From assembly GCF_011090185.1 (NCBI RefSeq), contig NZ_JAAFGS010000007.1, positions 62,001 through 126,000 on the forward strand: 64,000 nt of DNA. Reading direction: 5' to 3'. Origin of the DNA: Saccharibacillus alkalitolerans. GTDB taxonomy: Bacteria > Bacillota > Bacilli > Paenibacillales > Paenibacillaceae. Numbering within the stretch: the first letter of the stretch is position 1; each line of letters opens with the position of its first letter. The position numbers were made by a program, and so were the translations under genes. Below, piece after piece: positions 16,497 through 24,712 of this stretch. The notes below the pieces were generated by a model. The model had not been told where the DNA came from. It did not search any database and was given only the letters and a program-made list of their open reading frames with translations.

Positions 16497-17129
16497 TTAT
16501 TTGGCCCATAGTTCCGCGTAGAACTCCGACAGCTTGACCGCCTCGGCCTGCTCTATCCGGGTTCCTCTAAGCAGCTGCTGAATGATCGTGAACACGATAT
16601 GCGCCAAAAACTGCGAGGAAGCCATCGAGAAATCCATGTTCCGAATCTCGCCTTGCTCCGCGCGCCGCGATAGATACTCCGACATCGCTTCGAACGGAAG
16701 GGTGGTCAGGCTGTCGAGCGCTTCTGTCTGTTCGTCGTTCAAAAGCGGGCGCTCGCGGATCAGAATTTGAAAATAAGCCTGGTCTTCCGTCAATTTCTCT
16801 GCCAGTCCGATCATCAGTTGAGTGAGCGCATGGGGTAAAGGAAGATCGTTTTTCGCGAAAATTTCTTGGAAGAAAAGCACGATGCCGCCGATCCGTTCTT
16901 CCTGCGCCGTTTGCAGCACGGTAGTTAAAATTTCGAATTTTCCGCCAGGAAAATAGTGATACGTCAGCGCTTCCGCCATGCCGATCGCTTTGTTCAGCTC
17001 GCGCATGGATACGGCATGATACCCTTTTTCCGCAAAAAGCTGTTTGGCCGCCTGAAGGATCTGCTGTTTGCGCTGAGCGGCTTGAAGGTCTCTGCTGGTC
17101 ATGCGTTTGCCGGTTTGTTTCGATTCCAT
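16497..17129 (-). CDS. TetR-family repressor
   Basis: A 210-residue regulator. The N-terminal HTH (ILQAAKQLFAEKGYHAVSMRELNKAIGMAEALTYHYF, residues about 24-60) is a classic TetR domain; the rest is an all-helical ligand domain. It lies upstream of the ABC ATPase/permease pair on the same strand, with a 120-nt gap. Matching operator-like sites stand in front of both transcription units. This supports autoregulation and control of the exporter by an unknown ligand, as is common for TetR-exporter loci. Confidence 0.9.
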   Translation of the reverse strand: MESKQTGKRMTSRDLQAAQRKQQILQAAKQLFAEKGYHAVSMRELNKAIGMAEALTYHYFPGGKFEILTTVLQTAQEERIGGIVLFFQEIFAKNDLPLPHALTQLMIGLAEKLTEDQAYFQILIRERPLLNDEQTEALDSLTTLPFEAMSEYLSRRAEQGEIRNMDFSMASSQFLAHIVFTIIQQLLRGTRIEQAEAVKLSEFYAELWAK

Positions 17130-17148
17130 AAGTGTTTCCTCTTTTCAC

Positions 17149-17170
17149 TAAACGTTCGTTGAACCAATAG
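17149..17170. promoter_or_regulatory. Operator-like site before tetR
   Basis: TAAACGTTCGTTGAACCAA, sharing AACGTTCGTTGA-N2-CAA with the site at 16411-16426. It stands about 20 nt before the tetR start, where a bound repressor would block its own promoter. Confidence 0.7.
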
Positions 17171-17262
17171 TAAATCCATTTTCCCGCCAAGTCAACTCCG
17201 TATTTTGCTCCGGCTAATCGAAAGTGCTATCGTAGAGTCATACGAGAGGAGGGCTTTTTTCC

Positions 17263-18111
17263 ATGACAACGAATATTCCGAACATCAAACTGAATGACGG
17301 GCTCGAGATCCCGGCGATCGGTCTCGGTACGTATTCCCTGAACGGATTTGCGGGCGCGGAGTCGATCAAAAGCGGCATCGAGGCAGGCTATCGGCTGATC
17401 GATTCCGCTTTTAACTACGAAAACGAAGGTGCGGTCGGCAGGGCGATTCGCGAGGCTTCCGTTCCCCGCGAGCAGCTGCGAATTTGCTCGAAGCTGCCGG
17501 GGCGCCATCATGCTTACGACAAAGCGCTGGTCACGATCGAAGAATCGCTGCTGCGGACAGGACTCGACTATTTCGATTTGTACATCATCCATTGGCCGAA
17601 CCCCAAACAGGGCAAGTACGTCGAAGCGTGGCAGGCCATGATCGAAGCGAAAAAGCGCGGCTACGTCCGCTCGATCGGCGTCAGCAACTTCCTGCCGGAG
17701 CACCTCGACCGCATCGTCGCCGAAACGGGCGTCGCGCCGAGCCTCAACCAGGTGGAGCTGCACCCGTACTTCGAGCAGGCGGTTCAGCGCGAGGCGAACG
17801 CCAAGCACGGCACGGTCACCGAATCGTGGAGCCCGCTCGGCCGCGGCAAAGGCGACGGCGTGCTGGAAGACGAAGGCGTTAAGGCCATCGCGGCGGATTA
17901 CGGCAAAACGCCGACCCAAGTCATCCTGCGCTGGCATACCCAACTGGGCGCGATACCGATCCCGAAAGCGGGCTCGCGGGAGCACCAGGAGGAGAATTTG
18001 AACATCTTCGATTTCGAGCTGAATGAGGCGCAGATGAAAGCGATCTCGGCGTTCAGCAAAGACAATAAGAGATTATGGGATCAGGACCCGGCGGAGTACG
18101 AGGAATTTTGA
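17263..18111 (+). CDS. Aldo/keto reductase
   Basis: A 282-residue NADPH-dependent oxidoreductase of the AKR superfamily. The tetrad is visible: Asp and Tyr in IDSAFNYENE (about 46-55), Lys in ICSKLPG (about 80), His in YIIHWPNP (about 111). The cofactor end shows IPIPKAGSREHQEENL. It is close in length and pattern to Bacillus YvgN/YtbE-type reductases, which reduce 2-oxoaldehydes such as methylglyoxal. GAGAGGAGG lies about 11 nt before the ATG. It is a single gene followed by a terminator. Confidence 0.9.
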   Translation: MTTNIPNIKLNDGLEIPAIGLGTYSLNGFAGAESIKSGIEAGYRLIDSAFNYENEGAVGRAIREASVPREQLRICSKLPGRHHAYDKALVTIEESLLRTGLDYFDLYIIHWPNPKQGKYVEAWQAMIEAKKRGYVRSIGVSNFLPEHLDRIVAETGVAPSLNQVELHPYFEQAVQREANAKHGTVTESWSPLGRGKGDGVLEDEGVKAIAADYGKTPTQVILRWHTQLGAIPIPKAGSREHQEENLNIFDFELNEAQMKAISAFSKDNKRLWDQDPAEYEEF

Positions 18112-18124
18112 ACAATTGATTTGA

Positions 18125-18174
18125 AAAACACCGTTTAAAGCCGAGCTTGTTTTAGGCCTTAGACGGTGTTTCTT
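18125..18174 (+). terminator. Terminator of the aldo/keto reductase gene
   Basis: AAACACCGT (18126-18134) pairs with ACGGTGTTT (18162-18170), with an inner GCC/GGC pairing, and is followed by CTTGTT. Confidence 0.7.
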
Positions 18175-18260
18175 GTTGGAAAAGTACTTTCATCATAGGT
18201 TTTAATGTATAAAAAAGGTATAGTTTAAATATATTCCAATAGTCAAGGAGGGATAAGCAG

Positions 18261-19493
18261 GTGTTTTCTTGCTGCAGTAATCAATATTTAATTCTTACCG
18301 GAATTTTAATCGGAATCGAACGTAAACAGAAAAAGCTGTCTCAAGAACAGTTAAGCAATAAAATATGTTCGACGCGAACATTACGAAATATAGAAAAGGG
18401 AAGCACTACCGTAAAGGATAAGACTTACGAAGATTTGCTGGGTCGCTTAGGATATACCTTCCAAACTTCGCAAAAAACATTATCTGTTTTTCGTCATGAA
18501 TTTCAAACGATTCACGATCATCAAAGAAACGGTACATATAAAGATCCTTTAGAACAAGAGAATCAAGGATCAATCTCAAAAAATCTTTACGAGGCAATGT
18601 TGAGCTTGTTTTTGTGCAGTCTGCAAAAAAAGTCATTGTCGTTAGAAGATCAGCATAAGTTAATTGAATTTCTAACGAGCGGGTATGCTATTTTCTCAAC
18701 ATTTATGCAAGATTTAATTTTGAATTACCTCTTCCACTATTATGAAAGCATCCATAAAGAAGAGGAATTAGATAAAGTGGTTGATAAAATGAGAATAAAT
18801 CATGATCACTTTCCACCACATCTGTTATGCTGCTTAGCAAGAGACGCCAGTAAAAGACGGTATCAAACGGTATTGGAGGATTATAAAAAGCAAGAGAAGA
18901 AATGGGTCGAAAAGGGGGAACTGATTTTCCTGCTTATGGCTCAGGAGATTTTACTGATTCCTATCGCATTTTCTGAGCCCGATCAATTAGAGGACCATAT
19001 TAAGAAGCTGCAAGAAAGTTTTTTTGAAATTAAACATAAAGCTGTACATATCGATAGTTGTAAGGAGCGCGATTATTACTATAATATAGGTCTTTCCTAT
19101 ACTTATGCAAAGAAATACGACAAAGCGATTTTTTATTTGGAAATGTCCTGCACTTTATCTCAAGAAATAAAAGACTTCATACTAATCGACCAGATTTTAT
19201 TGAATTATGCGAGAAAAAGACTTGATAAAAGAAAAGAAAGCAAGCTCGATTATTTTACTTTTTATCAACCGGAACATGCATTTAAACAAGAATATAATTA
19301 TTTTTATTATAAATATAATCAAAATTTTTCCGCAAAAAAACTCCAAAAATTTATATTGGAATATATTCTCCCCTTAAATATGGAAGGATCAGAGATATTA
19401 TATCAAGTATTTTTATACGAAATGATTGAACTTAGCCATGTCACTCATTCTTACCAGCCACTTAAAACTTACATAGAAAAAGTAAACACATAA
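18261..19493 (+). CDS. Rgg/PlcR-like HTH regulator with helical repeat domain
   Basis: A 410-residue regulator read from a GTG with AAGGAGGG eight nt upstream. Residues about 15-70 form an XRE-type HTH (GIERKQKKLSQEQLSNKI...RTLRNIEKGSTTV). The rest is helical and, near residues 270-300, has a TPR-like repeat (YYNIGLSYTYAKKYDKAIFYLEMS). This is the layout of Rgg, PlcR and related peptide-sensing regulators, in which the repeat domain binds an imported or self-made peptide. The DNA is much richer in AT than its neighbours, suggesting transfer. Downstream are a possible short hydrophobic peptide gene and an ABC exporter on the same strand. Confidence 0.75.
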   Translation: MFSCCSNQYLILTGILIGIERKQKKLSQEQLSNKICSTRTLRNIEKGSTTVKDKTYEDLLGRLGYTFQTSQKTLSVFRHEFQTIHDHQRNGTYKDPLEQENQGSISKNLYEAMLSLFLCSLQKKSLSLEDQHKLIEFLTSGYAIFSTFMQDLILNYLFHYYESIHKEEELDKVVDKMRINHDHFPPHLLCCLARDASKRRYQTVLEDYKKQEKKWVEKGELIFLLMAQEILLIPIAFSEPDQLEDHIKKLQESFFEIKHKAVHIDSCKERDYYYNIGLSYTYAKKYDKAIFYLEMSCTLSQEIKDFILIDQILLNYARKRLDKRKESKLDYFTFYQPEHAFKQEYNYFYYKYNQNFSAKKLQKFILEYILPLNMEGSEILYQVFLYEMIELSHVTHSYQPLKTYIEKVNT

Positions 19494-19542
19494 TGCTTGG
19501 ATTTTCCGTTTTTGTTTGGATAGAAAGCTTAACCGTATTTAA

Positions 19543-19617
19543 ATGAAAACCGGAAATAATCAAAGTATATTATCCTCCAAAGTTATTTTATTATGGATCT
19601 TGGGAGGGATAATATGA
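19543..19617 (+). CDS. Possible 24-residue hydrophobic peptide
   Basis: A 24-codon reading frame starting MKTGNNQ and ending with the hydrophobic run VILLWILGGII. Its stop overlaps the ATG of the ABC exporter (ATGA, 19614-19617). Short hydrophobic peptides of this size are the pheromones of Rgg regulators, and one lies just upstream of such a gene's product here. The ribosome binding site is poor (only AGAAAG about 13 nt upstream), and the frame could be chance. It may instead be a leader that controls translation of the exporter. Confidence 0.35.
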   Translation: MKTGNNQSILSSKVILLWILGGII

Positions 19618-21185
19618 AAACGAAAATTTTAAAAAAATATCCGGGTTCTATTCTAACTTACAGCTTGGCTTCATTAATTTCTTTAATTGTCCCTATCCTG
19701 TTCGGCTATTTAATTGACACGATCATCATTGGCAAACAATATTCCCAATTAAATGCTTGGTTTATTTTAGCGATCACCATTGCGCTAATATCGAGCTTAT
19801 CTACTTTTTATTTCGTCAAATACATCCCCGTGAAAAAAGGAATAGAAAATACAATAAATCTTCAAGCAAACTCTTTGAAAAGTGTATTGAAGATGACAGT
19901 TCCTTCTTTTGAGAAAAAAGATAAAGGTTACTATTATAACGTTATTATGAACAGCACGGCTAGTTACGGAGATCTGCATGAGGAGCTCTTTTTAAAATTT
20001 ATCGGCAACTTATTTTGTATTGCAGCTATATTGGGGTTCATTTTTTATACGAGTATGATTTTTGGGATTTTGTTTTTAATCTATATTCCTTTAATCATTT
20101 TACTTTCTATTTCTCAAAGCAAATCTCTATTTAAAATGCAAAAAGATGCGATGGAGCTGCAAGATGGTTGGCTCAGCAGTTCTAAAAGCATAATTGAAAG
20201 TAAAAAAGAAATTAACGCTCTTCATGCAGAAGGTTTTTTCTTGAATCTATTCATCCGGAAAGGAGAAAATTGGTTAAATTATATCCTCAAATATCGGTTT
20301 TTTCAAAACATCGTAGAGTACATCCCGACTTTTTTGAATAATATATATAGCATTTTGTTTTTGGTCATCGGCGCTAGAATGGTGCAGCAAGGGAATTTAT
20401 CGGCCGGAATGCTCATTATAGGTTATCAATATTTAAGTTACCTGGTGGCACCCGTATCTGAATCTACCAATATTTTAATTCGCTATTTAGCAGGAAAAGA
20501 ACATATACATAGGGTAGATCATTTAGACGAATTAAGTATCGTTCCAAAAGAAACAAGCTCTCTGAATAAGAGTGAAACCATGTTGTTTGAAACGTCGAAG
20601 TTTACCTATCAAAAAGGAGAAAAAGATACCGATTTATTGTACGATTTGGATTCTCTATCTCTAGAGTTAGGAAAATTTTATGTCATAAAAGGTGATAACG
20701 GATCTGGAAAAAGCATGTTTTTAAATCTTATGTTAGGCAATATATCGCTTGCTCATTCTCAGGGTACTTTTACTCTTGCTAAGCATATTGAAGACACAGC
20801 TTACCTAACATATCCGTTATTCTTTTTGAACGGCACTTTTGAAGAAAACTTATTTAATCGAAACTATGATCCTGCATTGCTAGAAATTCTTAATATTGAT
20901 TTCGAAGAAAAAATCATTACTGCAAATCCTGTTAATTTAAGCTTTGGTCAACAACAAAAAATAGCTTTATTGCGAGTTCTTTCGATGGATAAACCTATTT
21001 TGTTTTTGGATGAACCTTTTAGCAATTTGGATAGAAATACGCAGTCTAAGCTTGTTGAATACTTCAAAGAATTGAAACACAAAAAAACAATGGTTTGCAT
21101 CATGCATGATGAATCGTTGGATGAAATCTGCGATAGCATTTTATACATAAAAAATAAGCGGTTGGAATATAAACAGTCCGTATGA
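19614..21185 (+). CDS. ABC exporter, fused membrane and ATPase domains
   Basis: A 523-residue half-transporter. The membrane domain (about 1-300) has six hydrophobic segments; the ATPase domain follows with Walker A GDNGSGKS (near residue 365), signature LSFGQQQK (Phe in place of the first Gly of LSGGQ), Walker B ILFLDEP and switch His in CIMHDES. The ATG at 19614 is chosen because TGGGAGGG stands 6-8 nt before it; the ATG seven codons earlier has none. TATCCTCC at 19570-19577 can pair with that ribosome binding site. It is a probable homodimeric exporter of a peptide or small molecule, in AT-rich DNA with the upstream regulator. Confidence 0.85.
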   Translation: MKTKILKKYPGSILTYSLASLISLIVPILFGYLIDTIIIGKQYSQLNAWFILAITIALISSLSTFYFVKYIPVKKGIENTINLQANSLKSVLKMTVPSFEKKDKGYYYNVIMNSTASYGDLHEELFLKFIGNLFCIAAILGFIFYTSMIFGILFLIYIPLIILLSISQSKSLFKMQKDAMELQDGWLSSSKSIIESKKEINALHAEGFFLNLFIRKGENWLNYILKYRFFQNIVEYIPTFLNNIYSILFLVIGARMVQQGNLSAGMLIIGYQYLSYLVAPVSESTNILIRYLAGKEHIHRVDHLDELSIVPKETSSLNKSETMLFETSKFTYQKGEKDTDLLYDLDSLSLELGKFYVIKGDNGSGKSMFLNLMLGNISLAHSQGTFTLAKHIEDTAYLTYPLFFLNGTFEENLFNRNYDPALLEILNIDFEEKIITANPVNLSFGQQQKIALLRVLSMDKPILFLDEPFSNLDRNTQSKLVEYFKELKHKKTMVCIMHDESLDEICDSILYIKNKRLEYKQSV

Positions 21186-21265
21186 ATATCAAAGAAAAGA
21201 GTAAGGGTTAATAAGTGATTTTTTTCACTTATACAGTGCAGTGTTGTAATGGAGTAAGCATTTGC

Positions 21266-21465
21266 TAGGGCGTGTACGCAAACTTAACGACGTGCATCTT
21301 TAGCCGCCTTTTTGCCTTCTCCCGATTTGCTTCCGAAACGTAACCGAATCGGCAGCGCGGCGTCCGTGTTCCTTGACGTGGCCCGGCACGGCTTCGGAAC
21401 CCTTCCCTGTTAAGAACTGAAATTCGTCTAATTCTGCTTCCTTCGAAGTTTGCGTACACGCTCTA
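21266..21465. mobile_element. MITE-like element with terminal inverted repeats and TA ends
   Basis: A 200-bp segment bounded by TA and 18-bp inverted repeats (GGGCGTGTACGCAAACTT at 21268 and the complement of GAGCGTGTACGCAAACTT ending at 21463), one mismatch. TA duplication plus short terminal repeats fits Tc1/IS630-type elements. It carries no transposase; the 64-codon minus-strand frame inside is probably spurious. It fills the middle of the 418-bp gap after the ABC exporter. The flanks (21186-21265, 21466-21603) hold only the promoter region of the next gene and nothing else recognised. Confidence 0.7.
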
Positions 21466-21603
21466 ATGAAGGCATCTTTCTGTAAAAGCATTATTCTTAA
21501 TAATGTGTTCTTTTTATGCTTAACAATTCGTAACCCATCCCCATTCCCCTTCGTATAACCCGTTAACGATCCACACCACGACTAAAACCTAAGGGGAATG
21601 ACT

Positions 21604-24042
21604 ATGAGTTTGACATCATCTATCGAAGAGCCCGAATCCGAGCATAAGCTTAGGGCGCTGGAAGATCGGGCGCGCGAAGCGTACCGAAGGTCGGAGCGTC
21701 AGGCGGCGGAATATTTGGAGGAACTGACGGTGCTTGTACGAAGCGGCAAATACGCGGACGAGCTGACCGAAGACTTCGACGTTTGGAAAAAGAGTCACGT
21801 CCGCCCGTGGCCGGCGCGCTTTTTCAAAAGCCGCGTCGGCCCGCAGCCTCAAGACTACGACCTTTATATCCGCTGGATGGAATCCGCCGGCAAGCTGGAC
21901 GATTACCTGGAACGCAGCGTGTCCTACCTGTATATGCGCGACCTCGGCCGGGCGCTGAACGACCCCGACACGCAGAAAAGGGTACGCCATACCGCGGCGG
22001 GACTCAAGCGCTCCCTGCTGAATGCCGGAGGGCCGCAGGAGGACATGCCGACGGACGGCTTCGATATGGCGGCGCTGTACCGCTGGGGTCAGCAGGAAGG
22101 CATACAGGAGGCGGTCATCTGGATGATCGCCAAGATGAAGCGGGTATCGGAGAACATTCCGGAAGGGATGAGCGCGGAGCATGCCCAGCGCAAGCTGCTG
22201 AAGATCATCGCGGGCGTCGTGCTGCATGCGCGGGAAGAGATGGACGAGCACACGCCGAAGGCGGAGCGCTCGCGCAGATTGGACGAAGCGGTGCGGCTAG
22301 GCTATTCGTACGGGCTGACGTATCCGTTCGTCGACGATCTGCTCGATTCCGACCTGCTGACGGATGCGGAGAAGGCGCGGTATTCCGAGTTGATCCGCGG
22401 CGCGCTGCTGAGCGGCAGGGTGCCCAAATGGGACGAGTGGAATCATGCGTTCGAGAGCGGCGGCCGCAATCTCGAGCTGATCCGCTATATTCACGGCGAA
22501 CTGGGAGAGGCGTTCGAGTACATCAAGAGCCGGCAGGCCGAAGGGATGGACAGCGCCTTTTTCGAGCAGGCTTACGTCTTCTTCGAAGCGCAGGACGTCG
22601 ATCGGACCAAAAGTCTGGAGGACGGCGGATACACGGCCGATCAGCTGTACGTTCCGGTGATCCTGAAATCGTCCGGCTCCCGTCTGGTCGCCCGGTCGGT
22701 AGGGCAGGCGGACGAGGACGGGGGCTTCGAGCGGCGGACTTTTTTCTACGGCATCTACAATCAGCTGGCGGACGACTTCGCGGATCTGTTTGACGATCTG
22801 GAAGCGGGGGCGGTGACGCCGTACACGTATTATTGGAAGTATCGCGCCGAGCGGCCCGACCTCCCGAATCCGTTCGAAATGTATTGGGCCGTGATCGCCT
22901 ATCTGATCCGCGACGTGTACGGCTGCGACCCCAATACGCGTGAAGTGCTGCTGGACCGGGCGATCAACGGCTTGAAGCGGGCGCGTCGGCGCCTCGGCAT
23001 CCCCCGCTACGAGGAGCTGATGGAGCTGCTGGCTCCCGGCATGCCGGAACTGAACAAAGTCATTCAGAAAATGGTGAAAAAAGCGGAGGACGTGGAGTTT
23101 TTCGACAAGCTGCTGCGGGACCGGATGCTGACGGAGATGAAGCGGGACCGCGAGGAGCGCGAGCGGTTCCGCGGCCTGCTGGACGAGATCCGCGCGGAGA
23201 TCGACGAAGCGCTGCCGATCGCTTCCGATTCGCCGGTACCGTTCGTCGGCCATTCGCTGATCGACGCGGCGAATTACAGCCTGGCCGGCTCCGGCAAAAG
23301 GCTGCGTCCGATTCTGGCGCGGCTGACCGCGACGGAAGGATACGGCCTGAGCCGCGAAAGCGTGCGTCCGCTGCTCAAATCGCTGGAATATCTGCACACC
23401 GCCTCCCTGATCTTCGACGATCTGCCTTCGCAGGACAACGCGGGCATCCGGCGCGGACGGCAGACGCTGCACGCCCGCTACGACGGCGCGACCGCCGAGC
23501 TGTCCGGGCTGCTGCTGATCCAGCAGGGCGTGCGCGAACAGTCGACGCTGCAGGGCTTCAAAGCGGAAACGGTGCTGGAATTGATGCGCTACTCCGCGCG
23601 CAAAGCGGAAGAGCTGTGCATGGGGCAGGCGCTGGATCTCAAATCGCGCGGCTTGGATCTGGATCTGGAGCGGCTGAACGAAATCTGCTTCTACAAAACG
23701 GGCGTCGCGTTCGAAGCATGCCTCATTATGCCGGCCATGCTGGCGGGCGCGCCGGAGCGGGAACTCAAGCTGCTCGAAAAGTTCGCCTACCACGCCGGCA
23801 TCGCGTTCCAGATCCGCGACGACCTGCTCGACGCCGAAGGCGAGGCGCTGAATCTCGGCAAGCCTTCGGGACAGGACGAAGCCAACGGCAGCTCGACGTT
23901 CGTCAGCGTGCTGGGAATTCGCGGCGCGAAGACGGCGATGTGGGATCATTACTGCGAGGCGTCGGACGCCGTGCGCGAACTGCCGGAAAGCTTGCGGTTT
24001 CTGAAGCATTTGCTGGATGTACTCGTGCAAAGAGAGAGATAA
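21604..24042 (+). CDS. Long polyprenyl synthetase-like protein with duplicated helical domain
   Basis: A protein of 812 residues, more than twice the usual 300-350. The C-terminal third (about 535-812) is a trans-prenyltransferase: GSGKRLRPIL, first Asp motif DDLPSQD (near 605), KTG, and second motif FQIRDDLLDAEG (near 738). Such enzymes join isopentenyl diphosphate to allylic diphosphates using Mg bound by both Asp motifs. The N-terminal part (about 100-500) looks like a diverged all-helical relative, with GYSYGLTYPFVDDLLDSD near 245 and LADDFADLFDDLEAG near 390, but no clean first Asp motif. The start at 21604 is preferred: AAGGGG is 8 nt upstream but only 1-2 nt from the earlier ATG. The product is unknown. 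Confidence 0.7.
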   Translation: MSLTSSIEEPESEHKLRALEDRAREAYRRSERQAAEYLEELTVLVRSGKYADELTEDFDVWKKSHVRPWPARFFKSRVGPQPQDYDLYIRWMESAGKLDDYLERSVSYLYMRDLGRALNDPDTQKRVRHTAAGLKRSLLNAGGPQEDMPTDGFDMAALYRWGQQEGIQEAVIWMIAKMKRVSENIPEGMSAEHAQRKLLKIIAGVVLHAREEMDEHTPKAERSRRLDEAVRLGYSYGLTYPFVDDLLDSDLLTDAEKARYSELIRGALLSGRVPKWDEWNHAFESGGRNLELIRYIHGELGEAFEYIKSRQAEGMDSAFFEQAYVFFEAQDVDRTKSLEDGGYTADQLYVPVILKSSGSRLVARSVGQADEDGGFERRTFFYGIYNQLADDFADLFDDLEAGAVTPYTYYWKYRAERPDLPNPFEMYWAVIAYLIRDVYGCDPNTREVLLDRAINGLKRARRRLGIPRYEELMELLAPGMPELNKVIQKMVKKAEDVEFFDKLLRDRMLTEMKRDREERERFRGLLDEIRAEIDEALPIASDSPVPFVGHSLIDAANYSLAGSGKRLRPILARLTATEGYGLSRESVRPLLKSLEYLHTASLIFDDLPSQDNAGIRRGRQTLHARYDGATAELSGLLLIQQGVREQSTLQGFKAETVLELMRYSARKAEELCMGQALDLKSRGLDLDLERLNEICFYKTGVAFEACLIMPAMLAGAPERELKLLEKFAYHAGIAFQIRDDLLDAEGEALNLGKPSGQDEANGSSTFVSVLGIRGAKTAMWDHYCEASDAVRELPESLRFLKHLLDVLVQRER

Positions 24043-24076
24043 GGGCGGCGGGTAAAAGTTTGATAACGAAAAAGTC

Positions 24077-24113
24077 AAAAAGCCGATCGGTCTGCGGACC
24101 GATCGGCTTTTTG
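24077..24113. terminator. Bidirectional terminator
   Basis: AAAAGCCGATCGGTC-TGCG-GACCGATCGGCTTTTTGC. It ends the prenyl synthetase gene and, read on the minus strand, the lipoprotein gene. Confidence 0.9.
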
Positions 24114-24165
24114 CATCGAACAATCGCTTGTTTTGCACCGTTTGCAAAAAGGTGTTCGAATCTGC

Positions 24166-24666
24166 TTACTTGCTGCTTTCTTCCATAAAAGGTTCGCTGT
24201 CCGTAGAGCCGTCTTCGGAATAATACCACTGCTGATACATCGAACCGGCATCTTCGGAATCTTCCGCTCGAATCTCGAATCGACTCAAAGAATCAGAATC
24301 TTTTTCTTGCAAAAGAATGATAAAAGCCGGATATCCGCTATCGGGATAAGTTTTCATGAATCGATCGTGAACGATCTCTTCAAAAAAGGTATCGCTCATC
24401 AGAAGATCCCGGCTTTGTTCGAATATCTCTTTTTTTTCTTCCTCGCCAAGACGTTCTTCGAGTACGTAGGACATCCGGATTCGTGTAGGCACGAACTCAA
24501 ACTCCACATTTTCGACAGCAGGGTGGTCTTTTTGAATTTGTTTGTCGAAGGCCTCGATCTGATCCGAAGAAATTCGGTTAGGCATCGTGCATCCGCCGAA
24601 CAGCAGAGCCAGCGTAAAAAAAGCCATAAACAGCAGAGATTTTTGCTCGAATCGCATCTTTTTCAT
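24166..24666 (-). CDS. Small putative lipoprotein
   Basis: A 166-residue protein with a lipoprotein signal: basic MKKMRFEQK, hydrophobic core and lipobox LFGGC near residue 26. The ATG at 24666 has GGGAGG about 10 nt upstream. The mature part is acidic and soluble, with no recognised domain. It starts 46 nt after the stop of a secreted C39-like protein on the same strand, so the two are likely co-expressed and act together outside the membrane. Confidence 0.7.
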   Translation of the reverse strand: MKKMRFEQKSLLFMAFFTLALLFGGCTMPNRISSDQIEAFDKQIQKDHPAVENVEFEFVPTRIRMSYVLEERLGEEEKKEIFEQSRDLLMSDTFFEEIVHDRFMKTYPDSGYPAFIILLQEKDSDSLSRFEIRAEDSEDAGSMYQQWYYSEDGSTDSEPFMEESSK

Positions 24667-24712
24667 CGGGTTCGTACCTCCCGGTTTCAACGCATCTGAA
24701 TTTTCAACAATT

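Noticed and set aside
21265-21459. A 64-codon minus-strand gene inside the MITE-like element
   Set aside because: Starts and ends in the terminal repeats, has no ribosome binding site and no domain.
22297-24147. A 616-codon minus-strand frame opposite the prenyl synthetase
   Set aside because: Antisense shadow; the plus strand has full catalytic motifs.
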